Counted from the first letter of the stretch, positions 7,739-16,443 are shown. The stretch: DNA of 49,678 nucleotides from Frankia alni (GCA_026225295.1 JAMFSN010000101.1:1-49678), one strand, 5' to 3'. The notes: generated by a model not told the origin, from the letters alone. Program-made: numbers and translations.

Positions 7739-8632
7739 TCACGACCGGGCCGCTGACGACAACAGGGCCTGGGCGCGGGCCAGGTGCGGCCGATCGAGCA
7801 TGGCGCCCTGGTAACCGATCGCGCCGACCCCGGGATGCGCGGCGAACAGATCGACAATCTCCTGAGCGGCCGCCCGTTCCTCTTCCGTGGGAGTGAAAGC
7901 CGCGTTGATCACGTCGACCTGGGTCGGATGGATGGCCAGCATGCCCCGATAGCCGTCCCGACGGACCTTTTCGGCCCGGCTACGGAGCCCGTCCAGATCG
8001 CGGAAGTCGCCCTGGATGGTCTCCACGGCCGCTACGCCGGCCGCCGCCGCCCCCAGCAGGCACAGACTCCGGGCCAGCTCGTAGGTGAACCCGTAGCTTC
8101 CGTCCGGGTTGCGGTTCTCGCTGGCCCCCACGGCATCGGCGAGGTCCTCCGCCCCCCAGGTCAGGGCGACCACCCGCGGCGCGTCCCGGTAGGTGCCGGT
8201 GGTGAACATGGCCTCGGCTGTCTCGGTGACCAGAACAATGACCTTCGTGGAGCCCCGCTCGATGCCGGCCGAGACCTCCAGGGCCGACAGGTAATGATCC
8301 AGAAGCTCGACGTCCGCCCGGCCCCGCGCTTTAGGAAGCATGATGCCGCCCGGCCGGGACGGGATCACCGCGGCCAGATCAGCCAACGTGTGGGGTCCGT
8401 CCAGCGGGTTGACCCGCACCCACAACCGGAGCCTTTCTTCCTTCGGCCGCGCGGCCAGGAAGTCGGCGATCATCGCCCGGGACCGGGGCTTGCCGTCCTC
8501 CGTCACCGCGTCCTCGAGATCGAAGATCACAATGTCGGCCGGACTGGCGGTGGCCTTCGTCATCTTCTTCTCGCTGTCGCCCGGGGCGAACAGCCAGGAG
8601 CGGGCGCTAAAGGTCTCTCTCATGCTGCTCAT
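7739..8632 (-). CDS. HpcH/HpaI aldolase / citrate-lyase beta (CitE-like) family CoA-ester lyase
   Basis: 297 residues. SWLFAPGDSEKKMTKATAS and IVIFDLEDAVTEDGKPRSR are the hallmark start of the CitE-like TIM barrel; the Glu and Asp of DLEDAV, with later acidic residues, bind Mg. RLWVRVNPLDG, IMLPKARG and GMLAIHPTQVDVINAAFTP are the other family blocks. Members cleave or hydrolyse CoA thioesters such as malyl-CoA or citramalyl-CoA. ATG 8632 has AAGAGGAG upstream. It lies 35 bases after the acyl-CoA dehydrogenase, so the two are probably cotranscribed. About 140 bases separate it from the acyl-CoA synthetase, and I see nothing clear in that gap. Confidence 0.92.
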   Translation of the reverse strand: MSSMRETFSARSWLFAPGDSEKKMTKATASPADIVIFDLEDAVTEDGKPRSRAMIADFLAARPKEERLRLWVRVNPLDGPHTLADLAAVIPSRPGGIMLPKARGRADVELLDHYLSALEVSAGIERGSTKVIVLVTETAEAMFTTGTYRDAPRVVALTWGAEDLADAVGASENRNPDGSYGFTYELARSLCLLGAAAAGVAAVETIQGDFRDLDGLRSRAEKVRRDGYRGMLAIHPTQVDVINAAFTPTEEERAAAQEIVDLFAAHPGVGAIGYQGAMLDRPHLARAQALLSSAARS

Positions 8633-8667
8633 CGCTCCTCTTATTCCTCAGCTCGGGCGTCAGGGCG

Positions 8668-9834
8668 TCAGTAGGACTTCGGCAGTCCGAGCACCCTCTC
8701 GGCCAGATAATTCAGGATCATGTGCGGGCTGACCGGGGCGGTCCGCGGAATGAGAACCTCACGCAGGTACCGTTCGACGTGGTATTCCTGCGCATAACCC
8801 ATGCCGCCCAGGGTCAGCATCGCGGTGTGGCATGCCTCAAATCCGGCCTCGGCGGCCAGATATTTTCCGGCATTTGCTTCGACGCCGCAATCCAGCCCCT
8901 TGTCGAACATGGTGGCCGCCTTCATGAGCATGAGGTTGGCGGCCTCCAGTTGCGCCCAGCACTTGGCCAGCGGGTGTTGAATTCCTTGATTCATGCCGAT
9001 GGGCCGATCGAAGACGATGCGCTCCTTGGCGTACTGGGACGCGCGCTTGATGGCCACCCGGCCGAGCCCGACGGCCTCGGCGCCGAGCAGAATGCGCTCG
9101 GGGTTGAGGCCGTGGATAATGATCTTAAATCCCTCGCCTTCTTCGCCGATCCGGTCCTCCTCGGGGATCCACAGGTCGGAGATGAACAGCATGTTCGAAT
9201 CGACAGCGTGGCGGCCCATCTTGTGAATCTTGCGGACCTCGATTTTGGACCGGTCGAGGTCGGTGAAGAACAGCGACAGGCCCTGCGTCTTGCGCTTCAC
9301 CTCGTCGAGCGGTGTCGTACGGGCCAGCAGCATCATCTTGTTGGCCTCCTGCGCGACGGAGATCCAGATTTTCTCTCCGTTGACCAGGTAGCCGCCGTCC
9401 TGCTTCTCCGCCCGGGTCTTGAGCTTGGTCGTGTCGAGGCCGGTGTTGGGCTCGGTCACCGCGAAGCAGATGATGTCCTCGCCGGTGAGCACCTTCGGGA
9501 TCATGCGCTGCTGCTGCTCCTCGGTACCGAAGAGCGCCACCGGCTCCATGCTGAACACCGGGCCGTGGATGCTGGAGGCGGCGGTCATCCCGCCCCCCGA
9601 CTCCGAGACGGCCTGCATCATGATCGCCGCCTCGGTGATACCGAGACCCGCGCCGCCGACCGCTTCCGGCATGGCCACGCCGAGCCACCCGGATTCGGCC
9701 ATGGCCTTGTGGAAGTCGGCCGGAAAGACACCGTCGTGGTCACGTTCGAGCCAATATTCGTCGGACCACTGCGAGCAGTATTCAAGAACCCCGTCCCGAA
9801 TGCTCTGCTGGTCCTCCGTGAGGGAGAAATCCAC
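8668..9834 (-). CDS. Acyl-CoA dehydrogenase
   Basis: 388 residues with the three-domain flavoprotein dehydrogenase pattern: N-terminal helices (FSLTEDQQSIRDGVLEYC), middle beta domain (CFAVTEPNTGLDTTKLKT and YLVNGEKIWIS) and C-terminal helices (LTLGGMGYAQEYHVERYLRE, then LNYLAERVLGLPKSY). It should introduce an alpha-beta double bond into an acyl-CoA. Near the C-terminus IPRTAPVS replaces the usual YEGT stretch with its catalytic Glu, a variant I recall in other family members. GTG 9834 has AAGGA upstream. The frame runs on to 10632, but that extension is the broken CoA-transferase read through in the same frame. Confidence 0.92.
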   Translation of the reverse strand: MDFSLTEDQQSIRDGVLEYCSQWSDEYWLERDHDGVFPADFHKAMAESGWLGVAMPEAVGGAGLGITEAAIMMQAVSESGGGMTAASSIHGPVFSMEPVALFGTEEQQQRMIPKVLTGEDIICFAVTEPNTGLDTTKLKTRAEKQDGGYLVNGEKIWISVAQEANKMMLLARTTPLDEVKRKTQGLSLFFTDLDRSKIEVRKIHKMGRHAVDSNMLFISDLWIPEEDRIGEEGEGFKIIIHGLNPERILLGAEAVGLGRVAIKRASQYAKERIVFDRPIGMNQGIQHPLAKCWAQLEAANLMLMKAATMFDKGLDCGVEANAGKYLAAEAGFEACHTAMLTLGGMGYAQEYHVERYLREVLIPRTAPVSPHMILNYLAERVLGLPKSY

Positions 9835-9981
9835 GATCTCAATCCTTACATATGTGACGGAGCGGGCGCCGGCCAGACCGTAGCTTAGCGCCCAGGCGTC
9901 TCCGGCGCTGATGAGCTCGTCACGAACGTCATCCGGCCGCGGATCATCGTGATGGACCGCGTTTTCATGGGTCAGGTCGAG

Positions 9982-10450
9982 CTCGGCCTCTATCCCCTGC
10001 GTGTGAGCGCCCAACCGCGGTGCTGGTCCGGCGACATGACCGGGGGTTTCCGAGAACCAGGTCGGTGCACCCGGAAAGCGCACCGGGCCGTTCGGGCTGT
10101 CCGCCGTCTCGAAGAATTCCACCTCGTTGAGATGCGGATTACGGCCGGGCCCAACGGTGGGTTGAACACCTCGCCGTTGGCGTGTTCCACCAGCATGAAA
10201 GCGGCCATGGTCTCGGGCATGCTGACCTCGACCTCCTGGCCCTGACCGGTCCGCTCCCGGTGGAAGAGCGCCATCATGGTGGCGTACAGGGCGGTCATCC
10301 CACCCACTTTGTCCGCCATGATGGTGGAGTTTGGCGACGGCCTTGGCCCGCATCGAGTGAATGAACACGTCGCTGCGGCCGATCAGCCTGCGCAGGGTGG
10401 ATCGACGACCCGCACCCCGACGAGCGGACCGGTGTGGGAACTGTCCGCAC
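9982..10450 (-). pseudogene. Broken family III CoA-transferase (CaiB/BaiF-like)
   Basis: Pieces of one protein lie in order but in different frames. GPLVGVRVVD is near 10440 (the usual N-terminus). LIGRSDVFIHSMRAKAVAKL spans 10386-10327. MADKVGGMTALYATMMALFH through the EVEVSMPETMAAFMLVEHAN block to PPLGPAV spans 10319-10140. NPHLNEVEFFETADSPNGP to WFSETPGHVAGPAPRLGAHT spans 10143-9982. Full family members are about 400 residues; this has large internal deletions and at least two frame changes. The catalytic Asp region is missing. It would have supplied the CoA-transfer step for the surrounding acyl-CoA operon. Confidence 0.85.
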
Positions 10451-10662
10451 GCCTCGACCACTCCTTTAACTGCCTGGCGCCATGGCCTCCGGTAGCGCGA
10501 GGAAAACCAAGCTCGCACTGCCTTTGGCCCCCTCGCCGAACGGCCCGGCCGCCAGTGCCGTGGCGGCCGGGCGGGTGATACCAGGGGTACTCGTAGCGCG
10601 GGGCCACTCGTGAGGTGGCCGGGTCGGCTCACCCCCGAGTGGAGCCGGGTCCGTCCCGCCCT

Positions 10663-12099
10663 TCAGGAAGCGGCTTCGTCCGACCCGTACGCGAGGATCC
10701 CCTTGATTTCCAGGTAGTCATGGAAGCCGAACTCGCCCCACTCCCGCCCGTTGCCGCTCTTCTTGTAGCCGCCGAACGGCGCGCCGAAGTCGAAGCCGCC
10801 GTTGATGGCGACCGACCCGGCCCGGATGCGGCGGGCGACCGCGCGGGCCTGGTCGAGGTCCGCGCCGGCCACGAAGCCGGCCAGGCCGTACTCGGTGTCG
10901 TTCGCGATCTCGACCGCTTCGTCGACCCCGTCGTAACCAAGAATCACGACCACCGGCCCGAAGATCTCCTCGCGGGCGATGGTCATGTTGTTGGTGACGT
11001 TGGCGAAGACGGTGGGCTTGACGTAGAAGCCCTTCTCCAGTCCGTCCGGGCGGCCGACGCCGCCGGCCACCAGCGTCGCGCCCTCGTCGACACCCTTCTG
11101 GATCAGGGCCTGGATCTTGTTGAACTGGGCTTCGGAGACGACCGGCCCCATGGCGGCGCCGCCGTTCGGGTCCCCGACGGTCACGGTCGCCGCGGCGGCC
11201 CGGCCGGCGTCGATGGCCTCGTCCATCCGGGCCGCGGGCACGAGCATGCGCGAGGGGGCGCTGCAGGTCTGTCCGGAGTTGACCGTCATGCTCACGACGC
11301 CCTTGCCGACGTTCTCGGCGAAGGCCGGGTCGTCGAGGATGATGTTCGGGCTCTTGCCGCCCAGTTCCTGGGTCACCCGCTTCACGGTGGGCGCCGCGTT
11401 CCGGGCGACCTCGATGCCGGCCCGGGTCGAACCGGTGAAGGACACCAGGTCGACGTCGGGGTGACTGGACAGCGGCACGCCCACGCTCGGGCCGTCGCCC
11501 TGGACGAGGTTGAACACGCCGGCGGGTACGCCCGCGGCCTCGAGTACCTCGGCGAAGATCTGCCCGCTGAACGGCGTCTGCTCCGAGGGCTTGAGGACCA
11601 TCGTGCAGCCGGTGGCCAGCGCGGGCAGGACCTTCACCGCGATCTGATTCAGCGGCCAGTTCCAGGGCGTGATGAGACCGCAGACCCCGATCGGCTCCTT
11701 CACGATCAGCGTGGCGCCGCGCTGGTCGGAGAAGGCGAAGTTCTTGAGCACTTCGATGGCCGTGCCCAGGTGTCCGGCCCCGAGACCGACCTGGAAGCCG
11801 CCGGCCAGCGCGGCCGGCGCCCCCATCTCCTCGGTCAGCGCGGCGGCCAGATCGCCGGACCGCTTCTGATAGACGTCGGCGATGTTCTCCAGGAGCTCGA
11901 TCCGCTCGGCGGGGGAGGTCAACGACCAGGTGGCGAACGCCTTACGGGCGGCCGAAACCGCCCGGTCGACGTCGGTGGCCGAGCCGAGTGCGACCGTGCC
12001 GGCGACCTCTTCGGTCGCCGGGTTCACGACGTCGAAGGTCGTCGCCTGGGCCGGGTCGACCCACTGGCCACCGATGAAGAACTTCAGATATTCGCGCAT
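10663..12099 (-). CDS. NAD(P)-dependent aldehyde dehydrogenase
   Basis: 478 residues, normal family length. Catalytic cysteine C279 in NSGQTCSAPSR, general base E245 in QELGGKSPN, cofactor-binding K170 in VLKPSEQTP, and FTGSTRAG as the Rossmann turn. Oxidizes an aldehyde to an acid. ATG 12099 is chosen because the open frame upstream to 12351 consists of a 30-base tandem repeat and a methyltransferase remnant. It is first in the minus-strand catabolic set, so its acid product may be what the acyl-CoA synthetase activates. The 210 bases between it and the CoA-transferase remnant hold nothing I recognise. Confidence 0.94.
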   Translation of the reverse strand: MREYLKFFIGGQWVDPAQATTFDVVNPATEEVAGTVALGSATDVDRAVSAARKAFATWSLTSPAERIELLENIADVYQKRSGDLAAALTEEMGAPAALAGGFQVGLGAGHLGTAIEVLKNFAFSDQRGATLIVKEPIGVCGLITPWNWPLNQIAVKVLPALATGCTMVLKPSEQTPFSGQIFAEVLEAAGVPAGVFNLVQGDGPSVGVPLSSHPDVDLVSFTGSTRAGIEVARNAAPTVKRVTQELGGKSPNIILDDPAFAENVGKGVVSMTVNSGQTCSAPSRMLVPAARMDEAIDAGRAAAATVTVGDPNGGAAMGPVVSEAQFNKIQALIQKGVDEGATLVAGGVGRPDGLEKGFYVKPTVFANVTNNMTIAREEIFGPVVVILGYDGVDEAVEIANDTEYGLAGFVAGADLDQARAVARRIRAGSVAINGGFDFGAPFGGYKKSGNGREWGEFGFHDYLEIKGILAYGSDEAAS

Positions 12100-12152
12100 G
12101 ACTCGCCCATTCCCTCTCACGACGTGCTCCAACGACTGTCCGACCAACGAAC

Positions 12153-12242
12153 CGGTCACTGCGTTCCCTCCGGCTACCGGGTCGGTTACTGCGTTCCCTC
12201 CGGCTACCGGGTCGGTCACTGCGTTCCCTCCGTGTACCAGGT
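12153..12242. repeat. Three tandem copies of a 30-base unit upstream of the aldehyde dehydrogenase
   Basis: Copies start at 12153, 12183 and 12213 with exact 30-base spacing. Units 1 and 2 differ at one base; unit 3 diverges in its last third. The unit begins CGGTCACTGCGTTCCCTCCG. It lies in the leader of the minus-strand gene, between its start at 12099 and the methyltransferase remnant. Read on the minus strand it encodes GGNAVTDPVA repeats, but that frame has no sign of translation. Confidence 0.85.
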
Positions 12243-12259
12243 GCGGAACCCGGCGTAGC

Positions 12260-12570
12260 ACGTTCGACCTCGGCGCGACCACGGTGTTGGAACGGGATGC
12301 CACGCGCCCGGTAGCTGTCTGCGGCGCCCTGGGTGGCAGTCGGGTTGGCATCGGTAGTGGTGTGGCTCAGGACGAGATAGCGGCCGGCGGGTAGAGCGTC
12401 GAGAAGCTGGCGGATGATGGTATATGGCGCGTCGCCTTCGATGAAGTGAAGGATCGCGACGAGGGAGAGTGCGACGGGTCGGGTCACATCGAGGGTGTCT
12501 CGAAGCTCCGGCGCGGCCCTCGGGGGTGCTCGACAGCAGCGCTCGGGCGTGGGTGAGGACGATGGGTCAC
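12260..12570 (-). pseudogene. Remnant of a PF04672-type SAM-dependent methyltransferase
   Basis: VLTHARALLSSTPEGRAGA is read from 12560, then after a frame change ELRDTLDVTRPVALSLVAIL and HFIEGDAPYTIIRQLLDALP, continuing to RARGIPFQHRGRAEVER ending near 12260. The intact methyltransferase at 20176-21027 has the same order (IVLAHARALLTGTPEGRTA, RPLALSLVALMHFVPDD, VDALPAGSYLAFSHATGD). The SAM-binding N-terminal half and the C-terminal 40 residues are missing, so this is a decayed paralog. Confidence 0.85.
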
Positions 12571-12638
12571 CCCAGGGTTGCGTCGCGAAGGCCGGCCGGC
12601 TGGGGCGCTACAGCTGTCTGGGGCCGTAGCCTCGCGCC

Positions 12639-13244
12639 ATGACTGACTCCGGTCGGCCGCGACGCGCCTACGACAGCAGCCGGCGGCGCGAGAGCGCCGC
12701 TGAGACACGGGAGCGCATCGTCGCCGTCGGCATGGAACTACTCCATCGCTACCCGATCTGGAACTGGCAGCCTCTGACCGTTCCGGCCGTCGCGCATCGC
12801 GCGGGGGTGACCGAGCGCACGGTCTACCGGCACTTCCCGACTGAACGCGCGCTGCGGGATGCCGTGCTGGAACGCACCGCCGAGGACGTGGATGTCGACC
12901 TTGACGCGATGACGCTGGACACCGTGGAAGGGTTCACCGCGCGGGTCCTCGAGTACGTCGCGTCGTTCCCGGTGAAGGACCGGCAGCAACGTGATCCGAC
13001 GGTGGTCGCCGCGCGGGCGCGGCAACGAGAGGCGCTGCTGCGCGCGGTCGCCGCCTCGACCGCCTGGGCCGAGCCCGAGGTGCGTACGGCGGCGGCGATG
13101 CTCGACGTGCTCTGGAGCGTGATGTCGTTCGAGCAGCTGGTGACGGAGTGGGGCATGCCGCCGCAGGACGCCATTGACGCGATCACCTGGGTCATCCGCG
13201 TCCTGCGTGACGCGATACGTGAGGACCACGGTCCGCGGAGCTAA
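12639..13244 (+). CDS. TetR-family transcriptional regulator
   Basis: 201 residues. The N-terminal HTH is clear: AETRERIVAVGMELLHRYP, then LTVPAVAHRAGVTERTVYRHF at about 46-66, followed by an all-helical ligand domain. It is probably a ligand-responsive repressor. A strong 14-base inverted repeat lies 15 bases after its stop and before the downstream phosphotransferase gene, which may be its operator and target. The effector is unknown. Confidence 0.93.
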   Translation: MTDSGRPRRAYDSSRRRESAAETRERIVAVGMELLHRYPIWNWQPLTVPAVAHRAGVTERTVYRHFPTERALRDAVLERTAEDVDVDLDAMTLDTVEGFTARVLEYVASFPVKDRQQRDPTVVAARARQREALLRAVAASTAWAEPEVRTAAAMLDVLWSVMSFEQLVTEWGMPPQDAIDAITWVIRVLRDAIREDHGPRS

Positions 13245-13259
13245 TGCTGGACAGCCAGA

Positions 13260-13295
13260 CCTATTCATGTCAGGGTCTCCGCTGACATGAATAGG
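13260..13295. promoter_or_regulatory. 14-base perfect inverted repeat, hairpin or operator
   Basis: CCTATTCATGTCAG (13260-13273) and CTGACATGAATAGG (13282-13295) pair perfectly around eight bases. There is no T-tract and it is AT-richer than its surroundings. Its position between a TetR gene and the phosphotransferase gene fits a TetR operator as well as a terminator. The following 130 bases to 13429 hold no other gene. Confidence 0.6.
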
Positions 13296-13428
13296 GTGCG
13301 ATGGCCGTGCTCGGTGCCGCCCGGCTGGTCCGAGATCGCCTCGTGGCGGCCGCGGCGTCGGCCTGTTGTCCTGTGCCATCCGGATGCATGTCAACGGTGA
13401 TCGCATTCCGCGGCTGAGGGGATAGACC

Positions 13429-14493
13429 ATGGACAACGCGCCCGCCCCGGATCTCGGGATACCTGCGGACTGGGACGGGGTCACGGCGGAGTGGATGACC
13501 GCCGCGCTCGCGACCGCGTTTCCCGGCGTGAAGGTGCGCTCGGTGGACCTCGCGACACGTGACGACGGGACCAACCGGCGCGCCCGCTTCGCCCTGTCCT
13601 ACACCGGCGACGGCGGCCCGCCCGCCGTGTTCGTGAAGGCAGCCGACCCGGCCCATGCCGAACTCAACGCGCTGACCGGCGGGGTCTTCAACGAGGCACG
13701 GCTGTTCGGCGGCACCGTGCCGCTGCCGATCGAGCATCCCGCCGTCTACCACGCGGCTATGGACGAACCGACGCTCAACTTCATCCTCGTCATGGAGGAC
13801 ATCACCCTGCGCGGTGCGGAACCGCGGGACGCGACGACACCGATGACTCCCGAGCAGGCCGCCGACGGCGTCCGCAGCCTCGCCCACTTGCACAGTGCCT
13901 TCTGGGACCACCGCCTTGATCCCATGGACTTGGACTGGGTCGCGCCCTTCATAGCGTGGAAGGGCATGAGAGGCATCGAGCCGGGCCTGCGGCGGGTGGC
14001 CGACACCGTCCCCGCCGAAATCAGGTCTCTCACCGGCGCCCAGATCGAACAGGTGTGGGTGCGCTACATCGGCACGCTCACAGCCGGGCCCCAGACGCTG
14101 CTGCATGGCGACGCCCACATCGGCAACACTTACACGCTTCCAGGGAACCGGGCCGGCTTCCTCGACTGGCAGGTACTGCGCCGAGGCAACCACGTCATCG
14201 ACCTGGGCTACTTCCTACAAAGCGCATTGACGGCCGAGGACCGCCGCACCCACGAGGCCCACCTCATCGACGAGTACCACCAAGCCCTCAAGCTTCCGGC
14301 CGACGAACGGCCGACGCGTGACGACATCTGGCTGCGCTACCGGGCCTCGGCCGCCCACGGCCTCGCCATCTGGATGGCAACCGCATCCGCCGACACCTGG
14401 CAACGCCCCGAGGTTTCCATCCCGCTGGCACAGCGCTACGCCGCCGCCTACGTCGACCTCGACACCGCCGACGCAGTCAACCGTCTCTCCTAG
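13429..14493 (+). CDS. Phosphotransferase of the aminoglycoside/ecdysteroid-kinase-like superfamily
   Basis: 354 residues with a kinase-like fold. The Brenner motif LLHGDAHIGNTY is at about 224-235 (catalytic Asp after H226-G) and the metal-binding Asp is in AGFLDWQVLRRGN near 246. The N-lobe has AVFVKAADPAHAELNAL, with Lys as the ATP ligand. The family phosphorylates hydroxyl groups of small molecules including antibiotics and sterol-like compounds; the substrate is not evident. It lies downstream of a TetR gene and a strong dyad, which suggests ligand-controlled expression. Confidence 0.88.
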   Translation: MDNAPAPDLGIPADWDGVTAEWMTAALATAFPGVKVRSVDLATRDDGTNRRARFALSYTGDGGPPAVFVKAADPAHAELNALTGGVFNEARLFGGTVPLPIEHPAVYHAAMDEPTLNFILVMEDITLRGAEPRDATTPMTPEQAADGVRSLAHLHSAFWDHRLDPMDLDWVAPFIAWKGMRGIEPGLRRVADTVPAEIRSLTGAQIEQVWVRYIGTLTAGPQTLLHGDAHIGNTYTLPGNRAGFLDWQVLRRGNHVIDLGYFLQSALTAEDRRTHEAHLIDEYHQALKLPADERPTRDDIWLRYRASAAHGLAIWMATASADTWQRPEVSIPLAQRYAAAYVDLDTADAVNRLS

Positions 14494-14553
14494 ATCACAC
14501 CGACGCGAACTACACCGCGCACACTACGGGTCCGACCCCACGACCTAAAGATG

Positions 14554-14586
14554 GTGGTGAGACGCCCGAACCCCGCCTCACCACCC
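14554..14586. terminator. Probable terminator after the phosphotransferase gene
   Basis: GGTGGTGAG (14554-14562) pairs with CTCACCACC (14578-14586) around a 15-base loop, about 60 bases past the phosphotransferase stop and before the next gene on the same strand. Confidence 0.5.
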
Positions 14587-14691
14587 CCTGATTCACACCC
14601 GGAACGTCGACCGCCCGACGCTGGGCACGGAGGTGCGCTGACCGGCGGCGCCCGGCGATCCGTCCGCGCCGGCCGACTACTGTCGTGTGCT

Positions 14692-15426
14692 GTGAGCCTG
14701 GCGGTGACGGAGTCGGGGGTCGGCGACGACCTGGTGGTGTTCGTGCACGGCGTGATCGACAAGGGACAGTCGTTCGCCCGGGTCGCGGACGCTCTGGCGC
14801 CGGACTGCCGGGTGCTCTGGTACGACCGGCGGGGTTACGGGGCGTCCATCAACGCCCCGGGCGCACCGGTCGGCGTCAACGGCCATATCGAGGATCTCAT
14901 CGGGATCCTGGACGGCCGTCGGGCCGTTGTGGTCGGCCACTCGTTCGGTGGAGTGATCGCCACCGGCGCCGCGTTACGGGTTCCCGACTGCGTCGCGGCG
15001 CTGGTGATCTACGAGACGGTGATGGCCTGGGCGCCGGGCTGGGACGACCGGACGATGCGGCAGGTGCTGTGGAGCGACGATCCCGAGGACGCCGGGCTGC
15101 GGTTGATGCTCGGCGCGCGGTACGGCGTCCTGAGCCCGGCCGTCCGGCTCCGTCTCCGACCGCAGGCCCGGGCCTTCATCGAGGAGGAACGATCGACCCG
15201 CGCGGCGTCGCCGCCCTACGACGTCGCCGAACTGCGGGTCCCGCTCGTGTACGGGTTCAGCGACACGTTTCCGGTGGTCGCGATGCAGGAGCACCTGCAG
15301 GCCGCCGTGCCCGACGTCGAGCTGGTGACGCTGCCCGGCGGCGGTCACAACGCCCACCGCGCGGCGCCGGAAGCGTTCGCCGGCCTCGTGCACCGGGGGC
15401 TGGCCCGTCGCGAAGTTCGACCCTGA
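14692..15426 (+). CDS. Alpha/beta-fold hydrolase
   Basis: 244 residues from GTG 14692; the open frame extends to 14551 but that part crosses a hairpin and is Pro/Arg-rich. The oxyanion segment is VVFVHGVIDKGQSF, the nucleophile elbow GHSFGG with S84, and the catalytic His H219 in GGGHNAHR. An Asp near YGFSDTFPV probably completes the triad. The protein is cytoplasmic, with no signal peptide. It probably hydrolyses an ester or similar small molecule. The convergent neighbour is an LLM oxidoreductase. Confidence 0.9.
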   Translation: MSLAVTESGVGDDLVVFVHGVIDKGQSFARVADALAPDCRVLWYDRRGYGASINAPGAPVGVNGHIEDLIGILDGRRAVVVGHSFGGVIATGAALRVPDCVAALVIYETVMAWAPGWDDRTMRQVLWSDDPEDAGLRLMLGARYGVLSPAVRLRLRPQARAFIEEERSTRAASPPYDVAELRVPLVYGFSDTFPVVAMQEHLQAAVPDVELVTLPGGGHNAHRAAPEAFAGLVHRGLARREVRP

Positions 15427-15477
15427 GCGGTGGCGCCGTGGGCCCCGGCGGTGACGTCCCGGGCGCCCCGGCCGGCC

Positions 15478-16443
15478 TCACCGGGACTGGAGCTCCGGCC
15501 CGAGCGCGGCCAGGAACTCCTGGGTCCGCAGCCGGGATGCCCGGCGCGCCGCCGGGGTGTCGCCGAGCGGCACCACCCGGGCGGCGAAGTCGGTGACCCC
15601 GGCGTCGCGGTAGCGGGCCAGCCTGGCCAGGACGTCGGAGGCTTCGCCCACGGCCATGGTGTCGCCCACGTCCTCGGCATCGCCGTACTCGAGCAGGCGG
15701 GTGTAGTTCGGTGAGAGCTCGGCGTGCCCGAGCACGTCGCTCGCGAAGGTGCGGGCCGCGACGACCTCGCCGCCCGCGCACAGCGCGACGGGCACCCCGG
15801 CGATGATGCGGGGCGCCGGCCGGCCGGCCCCGGACGCCGCCTTGGTGATGCGCGGGGCGATGTGCTCGCCGATGGCCCGCTCGTCGGCCATCCACAGAAT
15901 GGTCCCGGCCGCGTGTTCGCCCGCGAGGCGCAGCATGACCGGACCGAGCGCCGAGATGACGACCGGCATCGGACCGGAATCGACGACGTCCACGGGGCTG
16001 TGTACCCGGTAGGTCTCGTTCTCGACCGCGACCGGCCCCGGCCCGGCGAAGGCCGGGTTCAGGACGGCCAGGTAGTCCCGCATCAGGGCGGCCGGCCGGT
16101 CGTAGGGCAGGCCGAGCTGGTCCTGGATGACCCAGTGGTGGGACGGTCCGAGCCCGAGGGTGAATCGCCCGCCGCACGCCCCCTGGGTGGTGAGGGCCTG
16201 CTGGGCCATCGGGATCGGGTGGCGGGTCTGCACCGGCACGACCGCCGTGCCGAGTTCGATGCGCCGGGTCACCGACCCGGCGATCGCGATCGCGGTCATC
16301 GCGTCGAGGTAGCCGGGGATCTGCGGGATCCACAGCGAGGCGAATCCGTCGCGCTCGGCGGCCTGCACATCGGCCACCAGTCCCGCCAACCGGTCGGCGC
16401 GCGAGCGCTCCTTGTCGGAGCCGATCATCAGGCCGATGCGCAT
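15478..16443 (-). CDS. LLM-class (luciferase-like) F420-dependent oxidoreductase
   Basis: 321 residues. MRIGLMIGSDKERSRADRLA starts the (beta/alpha)8 barrel; FASLWIPQIPGYLDAMTAIA, ELGTAVVPVQTRHPIPMAQQ and GRFTLGLGPSHHWVI are the family blocks seen in F420-binding members such as Mer-like and Fgd-like proteins. Most actinobacterial members use F420H2 to reduce or oxidise small organic substrates. ATG 16443 has AGAGGAT upstream; the longer frame to 16515 is not needed. It is divergent from the thioesterase gene across 230 bases in which I see no motif. Confidence 0.9.
   Translation of the reverse strand: MRIGLMIGSDKERSRADRLAGLVADVQAAERDGFASLWIPQIPGYLDAMTAIAIAGSVTRRIELGTAVVPVQTRHPIPMAQQALTTQGACGGRFTLGLGPSHHWVIQDQLGLPYDRPAALMRDYLAVLNPAFAGPGPVAVENETYRVHSPVDVVDSGPMPVVISALGPVMLRLAGEHAAGTILWMADERAIGEHIAPRITKAASGAGRPAPRIIAGVPVALCAGGEVVAARTFASDVLGHAELSPNYTRLLEYGDAEDVGDTMAVGEASDVLARLARYRDAGVTDFAARVVPLGDTPAARRASRLRTQEFLAALGPELQSR

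Noticed and set aside
8722-9888. 388-codon plus-strand ORF opposite the acyl-CoA dehydrogenase
   Set aside because: Shadow frame; the minus strand has all dehydrogenase motifs.
9835-10632. Upstream extension of the acyl-CoA dehydrogenase frame (654-codon ORF)
   Set aside because: It is the broken CoA-transferase read through in the same frame; the real start GTG 9834 has AAGGA upstream.
12153-12242. Tandem 30-base repeat as a CRISPR array
   Set aside because: No spacers; units abut directly and no cas genes lie nearby.
10615-12258. 547-codon plus-strand ORF across the aldehyde dehydrogenase
   Set aside because: It is antisense to a clear enzyme; His/Gly/Arg/Asp-rich composition typical of GC-rich shadow frames.
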